Shown here: positions 44,625 to 52,745 of the stretch, one piece after another
Layout: each line of letters begins with the position of its first letter
Position numbering within the stretch: the first letter of the stretch is position 1
Source: Phycicoccus sp. HDW14
GTDB taxonomy: Bacteria > Actinomycetota > Actinomycetes > Actinomycetales > Dermatophilaceae
NCBI RefSeq assembly: GCF_011383005.1
Contig: NZ_CP049935.1
Span: forward strand, 3,100,001-3,164,000
Direction: 5' to 3'
Length of the DNA stretch: 64,000 nucleotides
Notes under the pieces: generated by a model
Seen by the model: the letters and a program-made list of their open reading frames with translations, nothing else
Told to the model about the DNA's origin: nothing
Database searches by the model: none
Position numbers and translations under genes: made by a program

Positions 44625-45467
44625 GTGGTCCCGCTCGCCCTCGGGGTGCTGGCCGTCCTCCTCGTCTGGGTGACGCCCGCCGTGCTCGCCCGCCAGCTGC
44701 CGTTCCGGCACGCCCCGCGGGCCGCCCTCGTGGCCTGGCAGTCGGTGTCCCTCGGGGGGATGCTCGCCGCCGTCTTCGTCGCGCCGGCCGCCGTCGTCGT
44801 GCTCGCCGGCCGCGACGGCATCGCCCGCCACCCGTGGCTCGTGGCCGTCGGCGCGGTGGTCAGCGGGGCGGTGCTCCTGCGGGTCGCCGTGTCGGGGCAC
44901 CTCGTCGGCACCCGCGTCCGCGCGGCCCGGGCGCGCCACCGCGACCTCGTCGACATCGTCGCCGAGCACGAGCGCGACGGCCTGCGGGTCCTCCAGCACC
45001 CGACGGCGACCGCCTACTGCATCCCGGGGCGCAGCTCGCGCGTCGTCCTCTCCCAGGGGGTCCTCGACACCCTGCCCCCGCCCGAGCTGGCGGCGGTGAT
45101 CGCGCACGAGAAGGCGCACCTGCGGGCCCGCCACGACCTGCTCCTCGAGTTCTTCACGGTGCTCCACGAGTCGGTGCCCTCGGCGTTCCGCTCGCGCCGC
45201 GCCCTGGCCGAGGTCCGGCTGCTCGTCGAGGCCCTCGCCGACCGGGCGGCCGTGCGCACCAGCGGCGAGGTCGCCACGGCCCGCGCGCTCGTGGCCATCG
45301 CCGAGAGCCGCTCGCCCGACGCGGCGATGGGCGCCGGCACGTCGGCGCCGGTGCGGATGCAGCTTCTGGTCGCCGGCCCGCGCCCCGAGCTGGCGGCGGT
45401 CGCGTACCTCATCGCCGTCGCGGCCCTGCTCGCCCCCCTCGGCCTGCTCTCCCTGGTGCTCGGGTGA
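44625..45467 (+). CDS. M56-family (BlaR1/MecR1-like) membrane metalloprotease
   Basis: 280 residues. The zinc motif HEKAH (H161, E162, H165) lies in VIAHEKAHLRARHD, with a likely third ligand in the helix VRLLVEALADRAA. Hydrophobic helices flank it: an N-terminal set (LALGVLAVLLVWVTPAVLA) and a C-terminal one (LIAVAALLAPLGLLSLVLG). Unlike BlaR1 it has no extracellular penicillin-binding domain, so the trigger is unknown. It should cleave or de-repress the BlaI neighbour. Confidence 0.88.
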   Translation: MVPLALGVLAVLLVWVTPAVLARQLPFRHAPRAALVAWQSVSLGGMLAAVFVAPAAVVVLAGRDGIARHPWLVAVGAVVSGAVLLRVAVSGHLVGTRVRAARARHRDLVDIVAEHERDGLRVLQHPTATAYCIPGRSSRVVLSQGVLDTLPPPELAAVIAHEKAHLRARHDLLLEFFTVLHESVPSAFRSRRALAEVRLLVEALADRAAVRTSGEVATARALVAIAESRSPDAAMGAGTSAPVRMQLLVAGPRPELAAVAYLIAVAALLAPLGLLSLVLG

Positions 45468-45817
45468 GCCAGGACCTGCGTCAGTCGCTCGCGGCGGCCC
45501 TGCGCCCGGCGATGCGCGCCCGTGACAGCACAGCGGTCGCGGCGCTGCGCTCGGCCCTCGCGGCCGTGGCCAACGCCGAGGCGCTGCCGGTGCCGGACGC
45601 GCCGGCGGCCGGGGCGATCGAGCAGGCGCGGGTGGGCGTCGGGGCCGCGGACGCCCCGCGGCTCGAGCTGGGCGAGGACGACGTGCGCCGCATCGTGCGG
45701 GCCGAGGTGACCGAGCGCGAGTCGGCGGCCGAGGTCATGGCCGGGCACGGTCGGCACGACGACGTGCAGCGGCTGCGGGCCGAGGCCGCCGTGCTGCGCG
45801 AGCACCTCGGCGACTGA
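45464..45817 (+). CDS. GatB/YqeY-type small protein
   Basis: 117 residues, helical. It begins VSQDLRQSLAAALRPAMRARDSTAVAALRSALAAVANAEA, the YqeY-like first helices, and ends with ESAAEVMAGHGRHDDVQRLRAEAAVLREHL. The YqeY domain is shared with the tail of GatB; stand-alone versions are of uncertain role. The GTG overlaps the protease stop (GTGA). Confidence 0.75.
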   Translation: MSQDLRQSLAAALRPAMRARDSTAVAALRSALAAVANAEALPVPDAPAAGAIEQARVGVGAADAPRLELGEDDVRRIVRAEVTERESAAEVMAGHGRHDDVQRLRAEAAVLREHLGD

Positions 45818-45824
45818 CCCGGCG

Positions 45825-46325
45825 TCACCGGGGGGTCTTCCGGCGCGGGGGCGCCGGACTCAGGCCCAGCTGGGCGGCGGGGGCGGCGGCGGTGCCTCGC
45901 CCTGCGGCGGTGCCGCCGGGGCGGGCGGCGCGGCCGGCGGTGCCGGAGGAGCCTGGGGCGCCGACGGCGGCGGGGGCGGGCCCGCTGCGGGGCCGGGGCG
46001 GGGGCGGGGGTGCGGCGGGCGCCGCACCGGCGGCTGCGGCCCCGGGAGGCGGCGGCGGCGTGCCGTACGCGGGGGCCGGCGGGCTCACGGTCAGGGCGCC
46101 GAGGCGGCCCTGGGTCTCGAGGTCGCGCAGCGTGGCCATCACCCGCTCGCGGTCGGCGTCGGCGACCGGCCGGCCGGTGGCGTCGAGCCAGGCGATGACG
46201 CCGAGGTCGCGCAGCGCCTTGTCACCGCCCATGCCGGGCACGTTGACGCCCGCGTTCGTCATCGCGACGTCGGCCTTGGCCGCGAGGTCGCTCGCGGCCG
46301 CCTTGGCCTTCTCGAAGAAGCTCAT
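45825..46325 (-). CDS. Hypothetical protein with proline/alanine-rich tail
   Basis: 166 residues. The first 80 resemble a small helical plus strand domain (MSFFEKAKAAASDLAAKADVAM, GDKALRDLGVIAWLDATGRPVADADRERVMATLRDLE); the rest is low complexity (Pro/Ala/Gly/Arg), with PPPPP runs, ending PRRKTPR. The tail is likely disordered. Divergent from the AIM24 gene, whose start is 122 bp away. Function unknown. Confidence 0.7.
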   Translation of the reverse strand: MSFFEKAKAAASDLAAKADVAMTNAGVNVPGMGGDKALRDLGVIAWLDATGRPVADADRERVMATLRDLETQGRLGALTVSPPAPAYGTPPPPPGAAAAGAAPAAPPPPPRPRSGPAPAAVGAPGSSGTAGRAARPGGTAAGRGTAAAPAAQLGLSPAPPRRKTPR

Positions 46326-46447
46326 CCGGGTCCTCCCTGAGTCGACCCTGCGGTCTCGTCGGAACCATAGCCCCGGACCCCCCGTCTCTTCTAGCGTTGT
46401 CCCCGACGGGAGATCGCTCCCCACCGACCGGAAGGCAAGGCACCCCG

Positions 46448-47179
46448 ATGACGATCCACGGCTCGCTGTTCACCGACTTCAAGGAGAAGGAGAGCCGGGA
46501 CCCGTTCTCGCTCCAGAACAAGAAGCTCCTCAAGGTGGAGATGCAGTACGGGCCGGTGCAGGCCAAGACCGGCTCGATGGTCGCGTACCAGGGCGACGTG
46601 CGCTTCGCGAACAAGGGCTCGGGCGGCATGGGCAAGATGTTCAAGGCCGCCGTCACCGGCGAGGGCGTCAAGATGATGGAGTGCTCGGGCAGCGGCGAGC
46701 TCTTCCTCGCCGACCTCGCCTCCGAGGTGCAGGTCATGTACCTCGAGAACGACGCGATCTCGGTCAACGGCAACAACGTCCTCGCCTTCTCGAGCTCGAT
46801 CCAGTGGGACATCCACCGCATCCAGGCCCGCGGCGCGGCGATGACCGGGGGCCTCTACAACGTCTCGCTGCGGGGCACCGGCTACGTCGCGGTGACGACC
46901 AAGGGCGACCCCATCGCCCTCGACGTCGCCTCGGCCCCGACCTTCGCCGACGCCCAGGCGGTCGTGCTGTGGACCTCCGGGGTCTCGATGGACGTGCGGG
47001 TCGACACCGGCGGCTTCGGCTCGATGATCCGCGGCGGCACCGGCGAGCTGCTCCAGATGGCCTTCGGCGGGCAGGGCTACGTCCTCGTCCAGCCGAGCGA
47101 GTCGGTCAACGAGGGCGGCCACCAGAGCGGTGGCAACCAGCAGGGCCCCGGCGGGATGCTCGGCCAGTTCCTCAACTGA
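46448..47179 (+). CDS. AIM24-family protein
   Basis: 243 residues of almost pure beta structure with glycine turns, in the AIM24/TerB-associated family: YGPVQAKTGSMVAYQGDVRFANKG near the start, GSGELFLADLASEVQVMYL in the middle, FGGQGYVLVQPSE near the end, followed by a short glycine/glutamine tail. Homologues form membrane- or complex-associated trimers; role in bacteria unknown. GGAAGG lies before the ATG. Confidence 0.88.
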   Translation: MTIHGSLFTDFKEKESRDPFSLQNKKLLKVEMQYGPVQAKTGSMVAYQGDVRFANKGSGGMGKMFKAAVTGEGVKMMECSGSGELFLADLASEVQVMYLENDAISVNGNNVLAFSSSIQWDIHRIQARGAAMTGGLYNVSLRGTGYVAVTTKGDPIALDVASAPTFADAQAVVLWTSGVSMDVRVDTGGFGSMIRGGTGELLQMAFGGQGYVLVQPSESVNEGGHQSGGNQQGPGGMLGQFLN

Positions 47180-47236
47180 GCCGCCCCGCTGGACGCCGCC
47201 TGTCGGCCCGACCGGAGGGCTGCGACAATCGCGGGC

Positions 47237-48250
47237 ATGACGGCTCAGGTGACCGGCACGGACATCCTCGACGTCGCGCGCGAGCAGGTGCTCGGGCGCG
47301 GGGTCCCACTGACCGAGGAGCAGGTGCTCGAGGTCCTGCGCACCGGCGACGACCGGCTGCAGGACCTGCTGGCCCTCGCCCACGAGGTGCGGATGACGTA
47401 CCAGGGGCCGGCGGTCGAGGTCGAGGGCATCGTGTCGCTGAAGACCGGCGGATGCCCCGAGGACTGTCACTTCTGTTCCCAGAGTGGGCAGTTCACGTCC
47501 CCGGTGCGCTCGGTGTGGCTGAACATCCCCGAGCTCGTGCGCGCGGCGAAGCAGACGGCGGCCACCGGCGCGTCCGAGTTCTGCATCGTCGCCGCCGTGC
47601 GCGGTCCGGACGCCAGGCTCATGGAGCAGATGCGCGAGGGCGTCGCGGCCATCCGGGCGGCGGTCGACATCCAGGTCGCCGCGTCGCTCGGGATGCTCAC
47701 GCAGGAGCAGGTCGACGAGCTGGTCGACATGGGGGTGCACCGGTACAACCACAACCTCGAGGCGGGGCGCTCGTACTTCCCGCAGGTCGTGACGACGCAC
47801 TCGTTCGACGAGCGGCTCGAGACCTGCCGGATGGTCAAGGAGTCCGGGATGGAGCTCTGCTGCGGCGGCCTCGTCGGGATGGGCGAGACCCTCGAGCAGC
47901 GCGCCGAGCTGGCCGCCCAGCTGGGTGAGCTCGAGCCCCACGAGGTGCCGTTGAACTTCCTCAACCCGCGGCCCGGCACGCCGTTCGGCGACCTCGAGCC
48001 GATGTCGACGAACGACGCGCTGCGCACCATCGCGGCCTTCCGGCTGGCGCTGCCGCGGACGATCCTGCGCTACGCCGGCGGGCGCGAGCTGACCCTCGGC
48101 GACCTCGGGACCCGCGACGGCCTGCTCGGCGGCATCAACGCGGTCATCGTCGGCAACTACCTCACGACGCTCGGGCGCGACCCGCGCGAGGACCTCGCGC
48201 TGCTCGACGAGCTCGAGATGCCGATCAAGGCCCTCAACGAGACGTTCTGA
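47237..48250 (+). CDS. bioB: Biotin synthase
   Basis: 337 residues. The radical-SAM cysteines are C73, C77 and C80 ([16 protein letters not shown]). The auxiliary-cluster and substrate regions follow ([69 protein letters not shown]). It inserts sulfur into dethiobiotin, the last step of biotin synthesis. The bsaP gene follows after 4 bp. GGAGGG lies upstream. Confidence 0.97.
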   Translation: MTAQVTGTDILDVAREQVLGRGVPLTEEQVLEVLRTGDDRLQDLLALAHEVRMTYQGPAVEVEGIVSLKTGGCPEDCHFCSQSGQFTSPVRSVWLNIPELVRAAKQTAATGASEFCIVAAVRGPDARLMEQMREGVAAIRAAVDIQVAASLGMLTQEQVDELVDMGVHRYNHNLEAGRSYFPQVVTTHSFDERLETCRMVKESGMELCCGGLVGMGETLEQRAELAAQLGELEPHEVPLNFLNPRPGTPFGDLEPMSTNDALRTIAAFRLALPRTILRYAGGRELTLGDLGTRDGLLGGINAVIVGNYLTTLGRDPREDLALLDELEMPIKALNETF

Positions 48251-48254
48251 CCCG

Positions 48255-48500
48255 ATGGTGTTCGCGGACGCGGGCGCGCACGAGCCGGTGGCCCGGGGCG
48301 AGGACCCCGGGGCCTGGTGCGGGCAGTGCGGACTGGGGGTCGGCGACGGGGACCACGCGCGCTGCGCCGTCCGCGCCGAGCTGGAGCCGCCGCGCTACTG
48401 CATCCACTGCCGGCGCCGGATGAAGGTCCAGGTCACGCCTGGTGCGTGGACCGCGACGTGCATCGAGCACGGGTCGGTGGAGCGCTCGACCTGGGCCTGA
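48255..48500 (+). CDS. bsaP: Biotin synthase auxiliary protein
   Basis: 81 residues with six cysteines in CxxC-type pairs: C22-C25 (CGQC), C37, C49-C52 (CIHC) and C69. Size, cysteine pattern, placement 4 bp after bioB and the RYCIHCRRRMKVQV core fit BsaP, an iron-sulfur protein reported to help actinobacterial BioB turn over. Recognition is from pattern memory; no tested function in this organism. Confidence 0.8.
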   Translation: MVFADAGAHEPVARGEDPGAWCGQCGLGVGDGDHARCAVRAELEPPRYCIHCRRRMKVQVTPGAWTATCIEHGSVERSTWA

Positions 48501-48520
48501 GCGGCTGCACCCTCGGCTGG

Positions 48521-48563
48521 TTCGAGGTGAAAGCGCCCCACGAGAGGGCCCGGCATCACCTCG
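48521..48563. repeat. Palindromic repeat family B, copy 2
   Basis: TTCGAGGTGAAAGC... closing GGCATCACCTCGA. It is less perfect than copy 1 (7678-7722). Starts 20 bp after the bsaP stop. Confidence 0.75.
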
Positions 48564-48585
48564 ACCCGCCGAACACTCCAGCTCG

Positions 48586-48630
48586 TTCGAGGTGAAGGGG
48601 CACCACGAGAGGGACCGGCATCACCTCGAA
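48586..48630. repeat. Palindromic repeat family B, copy 3
   Basis: TTCGAGGTGA at the left, TCACCTCGAA at the right, 45 bp as in copy 1, with the shared spacer CCACGAGAGGG also found in copy 2. Two copies in a row point to local amplification. Confidence 0.8.
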
Positions 48631-48667
48631 GCGGGGGAGTGACGGGCTCCACGGAATGTGACACGGT

Positions 48668-48683
48668 GGTTGACGGTTCAACC
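48668..48683. promoter_or_regulatory. Dyad upstream of the FMN reductase
   Basis: GGTTGA-CGGT-TCAACC is a perfect 6-4-6 inverted repeat 60 bp upstream of the start. Such GTTGA/TCAAC sites are used by MarR/HxlR-type regulators; no regulator gene is next to it. Confidence 0.45.
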
Positions 48684-48742
48684 AGTTGATCAGCGTCGAT
48701 CCCTCGCACCGATCCGCACCCCATCGACCTCCGGGAGACACC

Positions 48743-49296
48743 GTGAACGTCCTCGTCCTCGTCGGCAGCCTGCGCGCCGGCTCCACGAACCGCCAGCTCG
48801 CCGACGCCGCCGTCGCCCACCTGCCCGAGGGTGTGCAGGCGACCGTCTTCGAGCAGCTGGCCGACCTCCCGCACTACTCCGAGGAGCTGGACCACGACGA
48901 CGCGCTGCCCCAGGTCGCCCGCGACCTGCGCGAGGCCGTCGCCGACCACGACGCCGTCCTCCTCGTCACGCCCGAGTACAACGGCTCGCTCCCGAGCGCG
49001 CTGAAGAACGCCGTCGACTGGGTGTCGCGCCCGCGCGGCGCCGCCGCCATCGCCGACAAGCCCGCCGCCGTCATCGGCGCCAGCGGCTCCCCCGCGCCGC
49101 CCAGTGGGCCCGCGAGGAGGGCGTCAAGGTGCTCACGGTCGCCGGCGCCCAGGTCATCGAGGACACCGTCGGGGTCGGCTCGGCGTTCCAGGCCTTCGAG
49201 GAGGGCCGGCTCTCCGACGCCGCCCTCGACACCGAGCTGCGCGACCTCGTTCGCCGCCTGGCCGCCGAGGTCGAGAGCACCCGCTCCGCCGCCTGA
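48743..49296 (+). CDS. NADPH-dependent FMN reductase, frame broken as sequenced
   Basis: The flavodoxin-like fold is clear: VGSLRAGSTNRQLADAAV (phosphate loop), LLVTPEYNGSLPSALKNAVDWVSRP (flavin contact) and the restored KVLTVAGAQVIEDTVGVG. The frame breaks at the C-run 49089-49093; one added C joins GSP to RAAQWAREEGVKV and gives 184 residues to TGA 49296. These small reductases supply reduced flavin or act on quinones and azo compounds. Confidence 0.88.
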
Positions 49297-49325
49297 CCCG
49301 CTGGGAGCCGCCCGCCCTCCCTTCC

Positions 49326-49379
49326 CGCGAATGTGTGTGAACACGCCGGCCATTCCCGGCGTGTTCACACACATTCGCG
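49326..49379. repeat. Palindromic repeat family A, copy 2
   Basis: 54 bp with arm CGCGAATGTGTGTGAACA. Starts 30 bp after the FMN reductase stop. Note T at the covarying position (C in copy 1). Confidence 0.85.
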
Positions 49380-49464
49380 ATGGCCAGAGGGGAGGAACGG
49401 GTCGGTCGGGGCGTCGTCACGAAACAGGTCGTGATCTCTCGCTCCCGCTGCGAGGATGGCGGGC

Positions 49465-49950
49465 GTGTCCGGAGCCGTCGAGCGAGCGCGGGCCGACCTC
49501 GAGGCCGGCCGTCCGTGGATGGCCCGTGACCGCCTGACCAGCGTCATCCAGCACCGGACCGACGACGAGCTCGTCGACCTGCTGGCCGAGGTGTACCTGA
49601 CGATGCTCGACGTCCCCGCCGCCGGCGCGCTGTGGTTCGCCACCGGGCGGGACGACGAGGTGGCCCGTGACGCGGTCGCCGTCTGGGCCGACCGGTTCCC
49701 CTCGGACGACGCGCGGTGGTCGAGCATCCCACGCCCCCTGCGGACCACGGACGGTTCTCCGGGCCTCGAGGACCTGCGGCGTCGGCTGTCCGCCCGACCG
49801 CGTGGCGAGCGGCGGCCCCCGGACATCCCCGAGCCGGAGTCACGGGCCGAGGAGATGCTCGCCCCGGCCCTGCTCCTGGCCGGCGTCCTCGTGCTGGTCG
49901 CGATGGTCGGCATCGGCCTGTGGACGACCTGGCACTGGATCTGGACCTGA
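49465..49950 (+). CDS. DUF6584-like protein with C-terminal membrane anchor (paralogue)
   Basis: 161 residues from GTG 49465, which aligns with the start of the paralogue at 9800-10330 (VSGA.../ARADLEAGRPWMARDRLTSVIQ versus ARAHLEAGTAWKARDLLAAHVE). A helix pair with DVPAAGALWFATGRDDEV follows, then a proline-rich linker and one C-terminal helix (LAPALLLAGVLVLVAMVGIGLW). Function unknown. An ATG three codons earlier is possible. Confidence 0.78.
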   Translation: MSGAVERARADLEAGRPWMARDRLTSVIQHRTDDELVDLLAEVYLTMLDVPAAGALWFATGRDDEVARDAVAVWADRFPSDDARWSSIPRPLRTTDGSPGLEDLRRRLSARPRGERRPPDIPEPESRAEEMLAPALLLAGVLVLVAMVGIGLWTTWHWIWT

Positions 49951-49972
49951 CCCCTCCTTCCCCGCCCTTCCC

Positions 49973-50022
49973 CGAACGTGTGTGAAGACCGTCGGCATGC
50001 CGACGGTCTTCACACACGTTCG
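49973..50022. repeat. Palindromic repeat family A, copy 3
   Basis: 50 bp version lacking the outer CG pair: CGAACGTGTGTGAAGACC ... CTTCACACACGTTCG around GTCGGCATGCCGAC. Starts 23 bp after the DUF6584 stop. Confidence 0.85.
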
Positions 50023-50058
50023 CGGGAGGTCGGGGCGAGGGCGGCATGATGGGCGGCG

Positions 50059-51375
50059 ATGGATGCCGACGCCCTCGCCGACCTGCGCGCATTCGACCGT
50101 GCGCACGTGTGGCACCCGTACTCCTCGGCGCTGGCGCCCGGCGACCCGTACGTCGTCGAGTCGGCCGAGGGCGTGCGGCTGCGCCTGCGTGACCGCGACG
50201 GCCGCACCCTCGACGTCGTCGACGCGATGAGCTCGTGGTGGTGCGCCGTGCACGGCTACCGGGTGCCCGAGCTCGACGCCGCCGTCCGCGGCCAGCTGGG
50301 CGCCATGGCCCACGTGATGTTCGGGGGCCTCACCCACGCGCCGGCCGTCGACCTCTGCCGACGTCTCCTCACCCTGGCCCCCTCCGGTCTCGAGCACGTC
50401 TTCCTCGCCGACTCGGGTTCGGTGTCGGTCGAGGTCGCGATGAAGGCCGCCCTGCAGCTCCACCTCGCGGCGGGCGAGCGACGCACCCGCTTCCTGACCG
50501 TCCGCGGCGGCTACCACGGCGACACCTTCTCGCCGATGTCGGTCACCGACCCGGTCGGCGGGATGCACTCCCTCTTCCGCGGCGTGCTGCCCGAGCACGT
50601 GTTCGCGCCGAGGCCGCCGGCCGGGGTCGATCTCCCCGACGACGACCCCGAGCTCGTCGACTGGGAGCGCACCACACGGGACCTGTTCTCGCAGAACGCT
50701 TCCGACATCGCCGCCGTCATCGTCGAACCGGTGCTGCAGGGCGCCGGGGGGATGCACGTCTACCCACCCCGCGTCCTCGACGTCCTCCACGACCTGGCCC
50801 GCGAGCACGGCGCGCTCGTCATCCACGACGAGATCGCCACCGGGTTCCACCGCACCGGACCGCTCTGGGCCGGCGACCGCGCGCAGGGCGCCCCCGACAT
50901 CCTCTGCGTCGGCAAGGCCCTCACCGGCGGCTACCTCACGCTCGCCGCCATGCTCTGCACGCGCGAGGTCGCCGAGGGTGTCAGCCGGAGCGAGGCGGGC
51001 GGCCTGATGCACGGCCCGACGTTCATGGCCAACCCCCTGGCCTGCGCCGTCGCGAACGCCAACCTCGACCTCCTCGCCACCCGGGACACCGTGGCCGAGG
51101 TCACGCGCATCGAGTCAGGCCTGCGCGAGGGGCTGTCTCCCGCAGCCGATCTTGAGTCGGTCGTCGACGTCCGTGTGCTCGGTGCGGTCGGCGTCGTCCA
51201 GCTGCGCGAGCCGGTCCGGGTCGCCGAGGTCACCGCCGCCGCCCTCGCGCGCGGGGTCTGGGTCCGCCCCTTCCGTGACCTCGTCTACACGATGCCGCCC
51301 TACGTCACGGACGAGGACGACCTCGCCGTCGTCACGTCCGGCCTCGTCGGAGCGGTCGCCGACGTTCACGGCTGA
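50059..51375 (+). CDS. bioA: Adenosylmethionine-8-amino-7-oxononanoate aminotransferase
   Basis: 438 residues. Class III aminotransferase: HVWHPYSSALAP at the N-terminus, SSWWCAVHGYRVP (substrate tryptophan region), GGYHGDTFSPMSVTDP, DEIATGFHRTG and the PLP lysine K286 in CVGKALTGGYL. It makes 7,8-diaminopelargonate from KAPA in biotin synthesis. The 3' end overlaps the convergent DUF1003 gene by 10 bp. The biotin genes are scattered over 8.5 kb here. Confidence 0.96.
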   Translation: MDADALADLRAFDRAHVWHPYSSALAPGDPYVVESAEGVRLRLRDRDGRTLDVVDAMSSWWCAVHGYRVPELDAAVRGQLGAMAHVMFGGLTHAPAVDLCRRLLTLAPSGLEHVFLADSGSVSVEVAMKAALQLHLAAGERRTRFLTVRGGYHGDTFSPMSVTDPVGGMHSLFRGVLPEHVFAPRPPAGVDLPDDDPELVDWERTTRDLFSQNASDIAAVIVEPVLQGAGGMHVYPPRVLDVLHDLAREHGALVIHDEIATGFHRTGPLWAGDRAQGAPDILCVGKALTGGYLTLAAMLCTREVAEGVSRSEAGGLMHGPTFMANPLACAVANANLDLLATRDTVAEVTRIESGLREGLSPAADLESVVDVRVLGAVGVVQLREPVRVAEVTAAALARGVWVRPFRDLVYTMPPYVTDEDDLAVVTSGLVGAVADVHG

Positions 51376-51827
51376 CGGCGCTCGAGGGCCTCGATGCGGA
51401 CGCGGAGGTCGTCCTGCAGCGTCCGGAGGATCTCCAGCTGGGTCGCGTTGATCTCGAGCAGCACCTCGACGTCCTTCTTGGCCGCGACGTTCGTGTCGTA
51501 GTCGTGCTGCGCCAGGTCGGCGGCGATGGCGTCCTGGCGCTTCGCCGCGATGAGGAGGATGGCGCCCTGGAGGCCGGCGAGCATCGACAGGAACAGGTTG
51601 AGCAGGATGAACGGGTAGGGGTCCCACCCGCGCGTCAGGGAGTTGACCAGCGCCCAGACCGCCATGAAGCCGACGAAGGCGAAGACGAAGCGCCAGCTGC
51701 CCATCCCGTTCCGCATGACGTCGGCGGCCCGCTCCCCCGGGTCGAGGGAGGACTTGTGGCGCTCGTGCCAGGTCTGCCGCGGCACGCGGCGCGCGCTGGT
51801 CAGGGGGACGGACGACGGTTCGCTCAT
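51366..51827 (-). CDS. DUF1003 membrane protein
   Basis: 153 residues with two hydrophobic helices (FVFAFVGFMAVWALVNSL and PFILLNLFLSMLAGLQGAILLIAAKRQDAIA) and a charged C-terminal coiled-coil-like segment (EVLLEINATQLEILRTLQDDLRVRIEALE). The pair of helices followed by AAKRQ is the DUF1003 signature. GGAGG lies upstream of ATG 51827. Function unknown. Confidence 0.88.
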   Translation of the reverse strand: MSEPSSVPLTSARRVPRQTWHERHKSSLDPGERAADVMRNGMGSWRFVFAFVGFMAVWALVNSLTRGWDPYPFILLNLFLSMLAGLQGAILLIAAKRQDAIAADLAQHDYDTNVAAKKDVEVLLEINATQLEILRTLQDDLRVRIEALERRQP

Positions 51828-51897
51828 GGTGACCTCCGGTGGGATCTGGCTCGACCCCACGCTAGGACTGCCGCCGTCCGGGCAGCGGGCGGCGCCC

Positions 51898-52314
51898 TCA
51901 GTCCGCCTTCGCGGCGCCCCAGCCGTGCCAGTGCGTGACCTCGACCCAGCAGCTGATCCGGGCCCGGTCACGCGTCGGGTAGTCCTGGCCGCCGTAGTGC
52001 CGCGAGAGCCGGTCGATGTCGGCGAGCGCCTTCTCGCGGTCCTCCTCCCACCGCACGACGCGCCCGCGGATGCTGACGTGCGTGTACCAAGACCCCTCCT
52101 CGAGGGCGGTCAGCGCGACCTCCGGGTGCTCGCGCATCCACGACACCCGGGCCCGCTCGGCATCCATGTTGAGCAGCACCGTGCCGTCGTCCTCGACGAG
52201 GTACCAGGTGGCGACGGACATCGGCGCACCGCTCGGCAGCAGGACGGCCACCACCGCGGGGTTGGGCCGGCGGAACAGCTCGGCGACGTCGTCGGGCAGG
52301 GGCGGGCGGGGCAC
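51898..52314 (-). CDS. PPOX-class (pyridoxamine 5'-phosphate oxidase-like) flavin/F420 oxidoreductase
   Basis: 138 residues from GTG 52314 (GAAGGAG upstream). Split-barrel fold signs: AVVAVLLPSGAPMSVATWYLVEDDGTVLLNMDAERARVSWMREHPEVALTALE and YTHVSIRGRVVRWEEDREKALADIDRLSRHYGGQDY. Actinobacterial members bind F420 or FMN; which is not clear. A longer frame to ATG 52344 lacks a good ribosome site. Confidence 0.85.
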   Translation of the reverse strand: MPRPPLPDDVAELFRRPNPAVVAVLLPSGAPMSVATWYLVEDDGTVLLNMDAERARVSWMREHPEVALTALEEGSWYTHVSIRGRVVRWEEDREKALADIDRLSRHYGGQDYPTRDRARISCWVEVTHWHGWGAAKAD

Positions 52315-52370
52315 GGGGACTCCTTCGTCGGGGTCCTCCAGCATGCCCGTCCCGGCGGCCCGGTGGTGGG

Positions 52371-52745
52371 TCAGGCGCCGGCGACGCGGCGGACGGTCGC
52401 CACGGCCTCGTCGGCCGGGATGCCGAGCACGGCCGCGCGCTCGAGGTAGGCCGCGGCCGCGTCCTCGAGGGCCTGCTGCGGGGTCGCGGTGGCGGGCGGC
52501 GCGGGGGCCACGCGCGTGCCACCACCGCGTCGCGAGCGGACGTACCCGGCCTGCTCGAGCTCGCGGTAGGTGCGGGCGACCGTGCCCGCGGCGAGCCCGA
52601 GGTCGGCGGCCAGCTGGCGCACGGGCGGGAGCCGGTCGCCGGGAGCGAGGACCCCGCTGCCGACGAGGTCGGCGAGCTGGCGGCGCAGCTGCTCGTACGG
52701 CGGCGTGGGGTCGAGGACGTCGACCGTGACGGCCTGCAGCGTCAT
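52371..52745 (-). CDS. GntR-family regulator (YtrA type)
   Basis: 124 residues. Winged helix: PPYEQLRRQLADLVGSGVLAPGDRLPPVRQLAADLGLAAGTVARTYRELEQAGYVRSRRGGGTRV, then a short C-terminal tail with no large sensor domain, as in the YtrA subfamily. Its ATG overlaps the stop of the upstream membrane gene (ATGA), a standard YtrA-transporter-type pair. Confidence 0.9.
   Translation of the reverse strand: MTLQAVTVDVLDPTPPYEQLRRQLADLVGSGVLAPGDRLPPVRQLAADLGLAAGTVARTYRELEQAGYVRSRRGGGTRVAPAPPATATPQQALEDAAAAYLERAAVLGIPADEAVATVRRVAGA

Noticed and set aside
44142..45467. Beta-lactam resistance switch (BlaI-BlaR1)
   Set aside because: No beta-lactamase or penicillin-binding sensor is present; the pair follows cydABDC.
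48521..48630. CRISPR array in the tandem palindromes
   Set aside because: Only two copies, arms form a palindrome, spacing is short and the spacers are alike; no cas genes are near.
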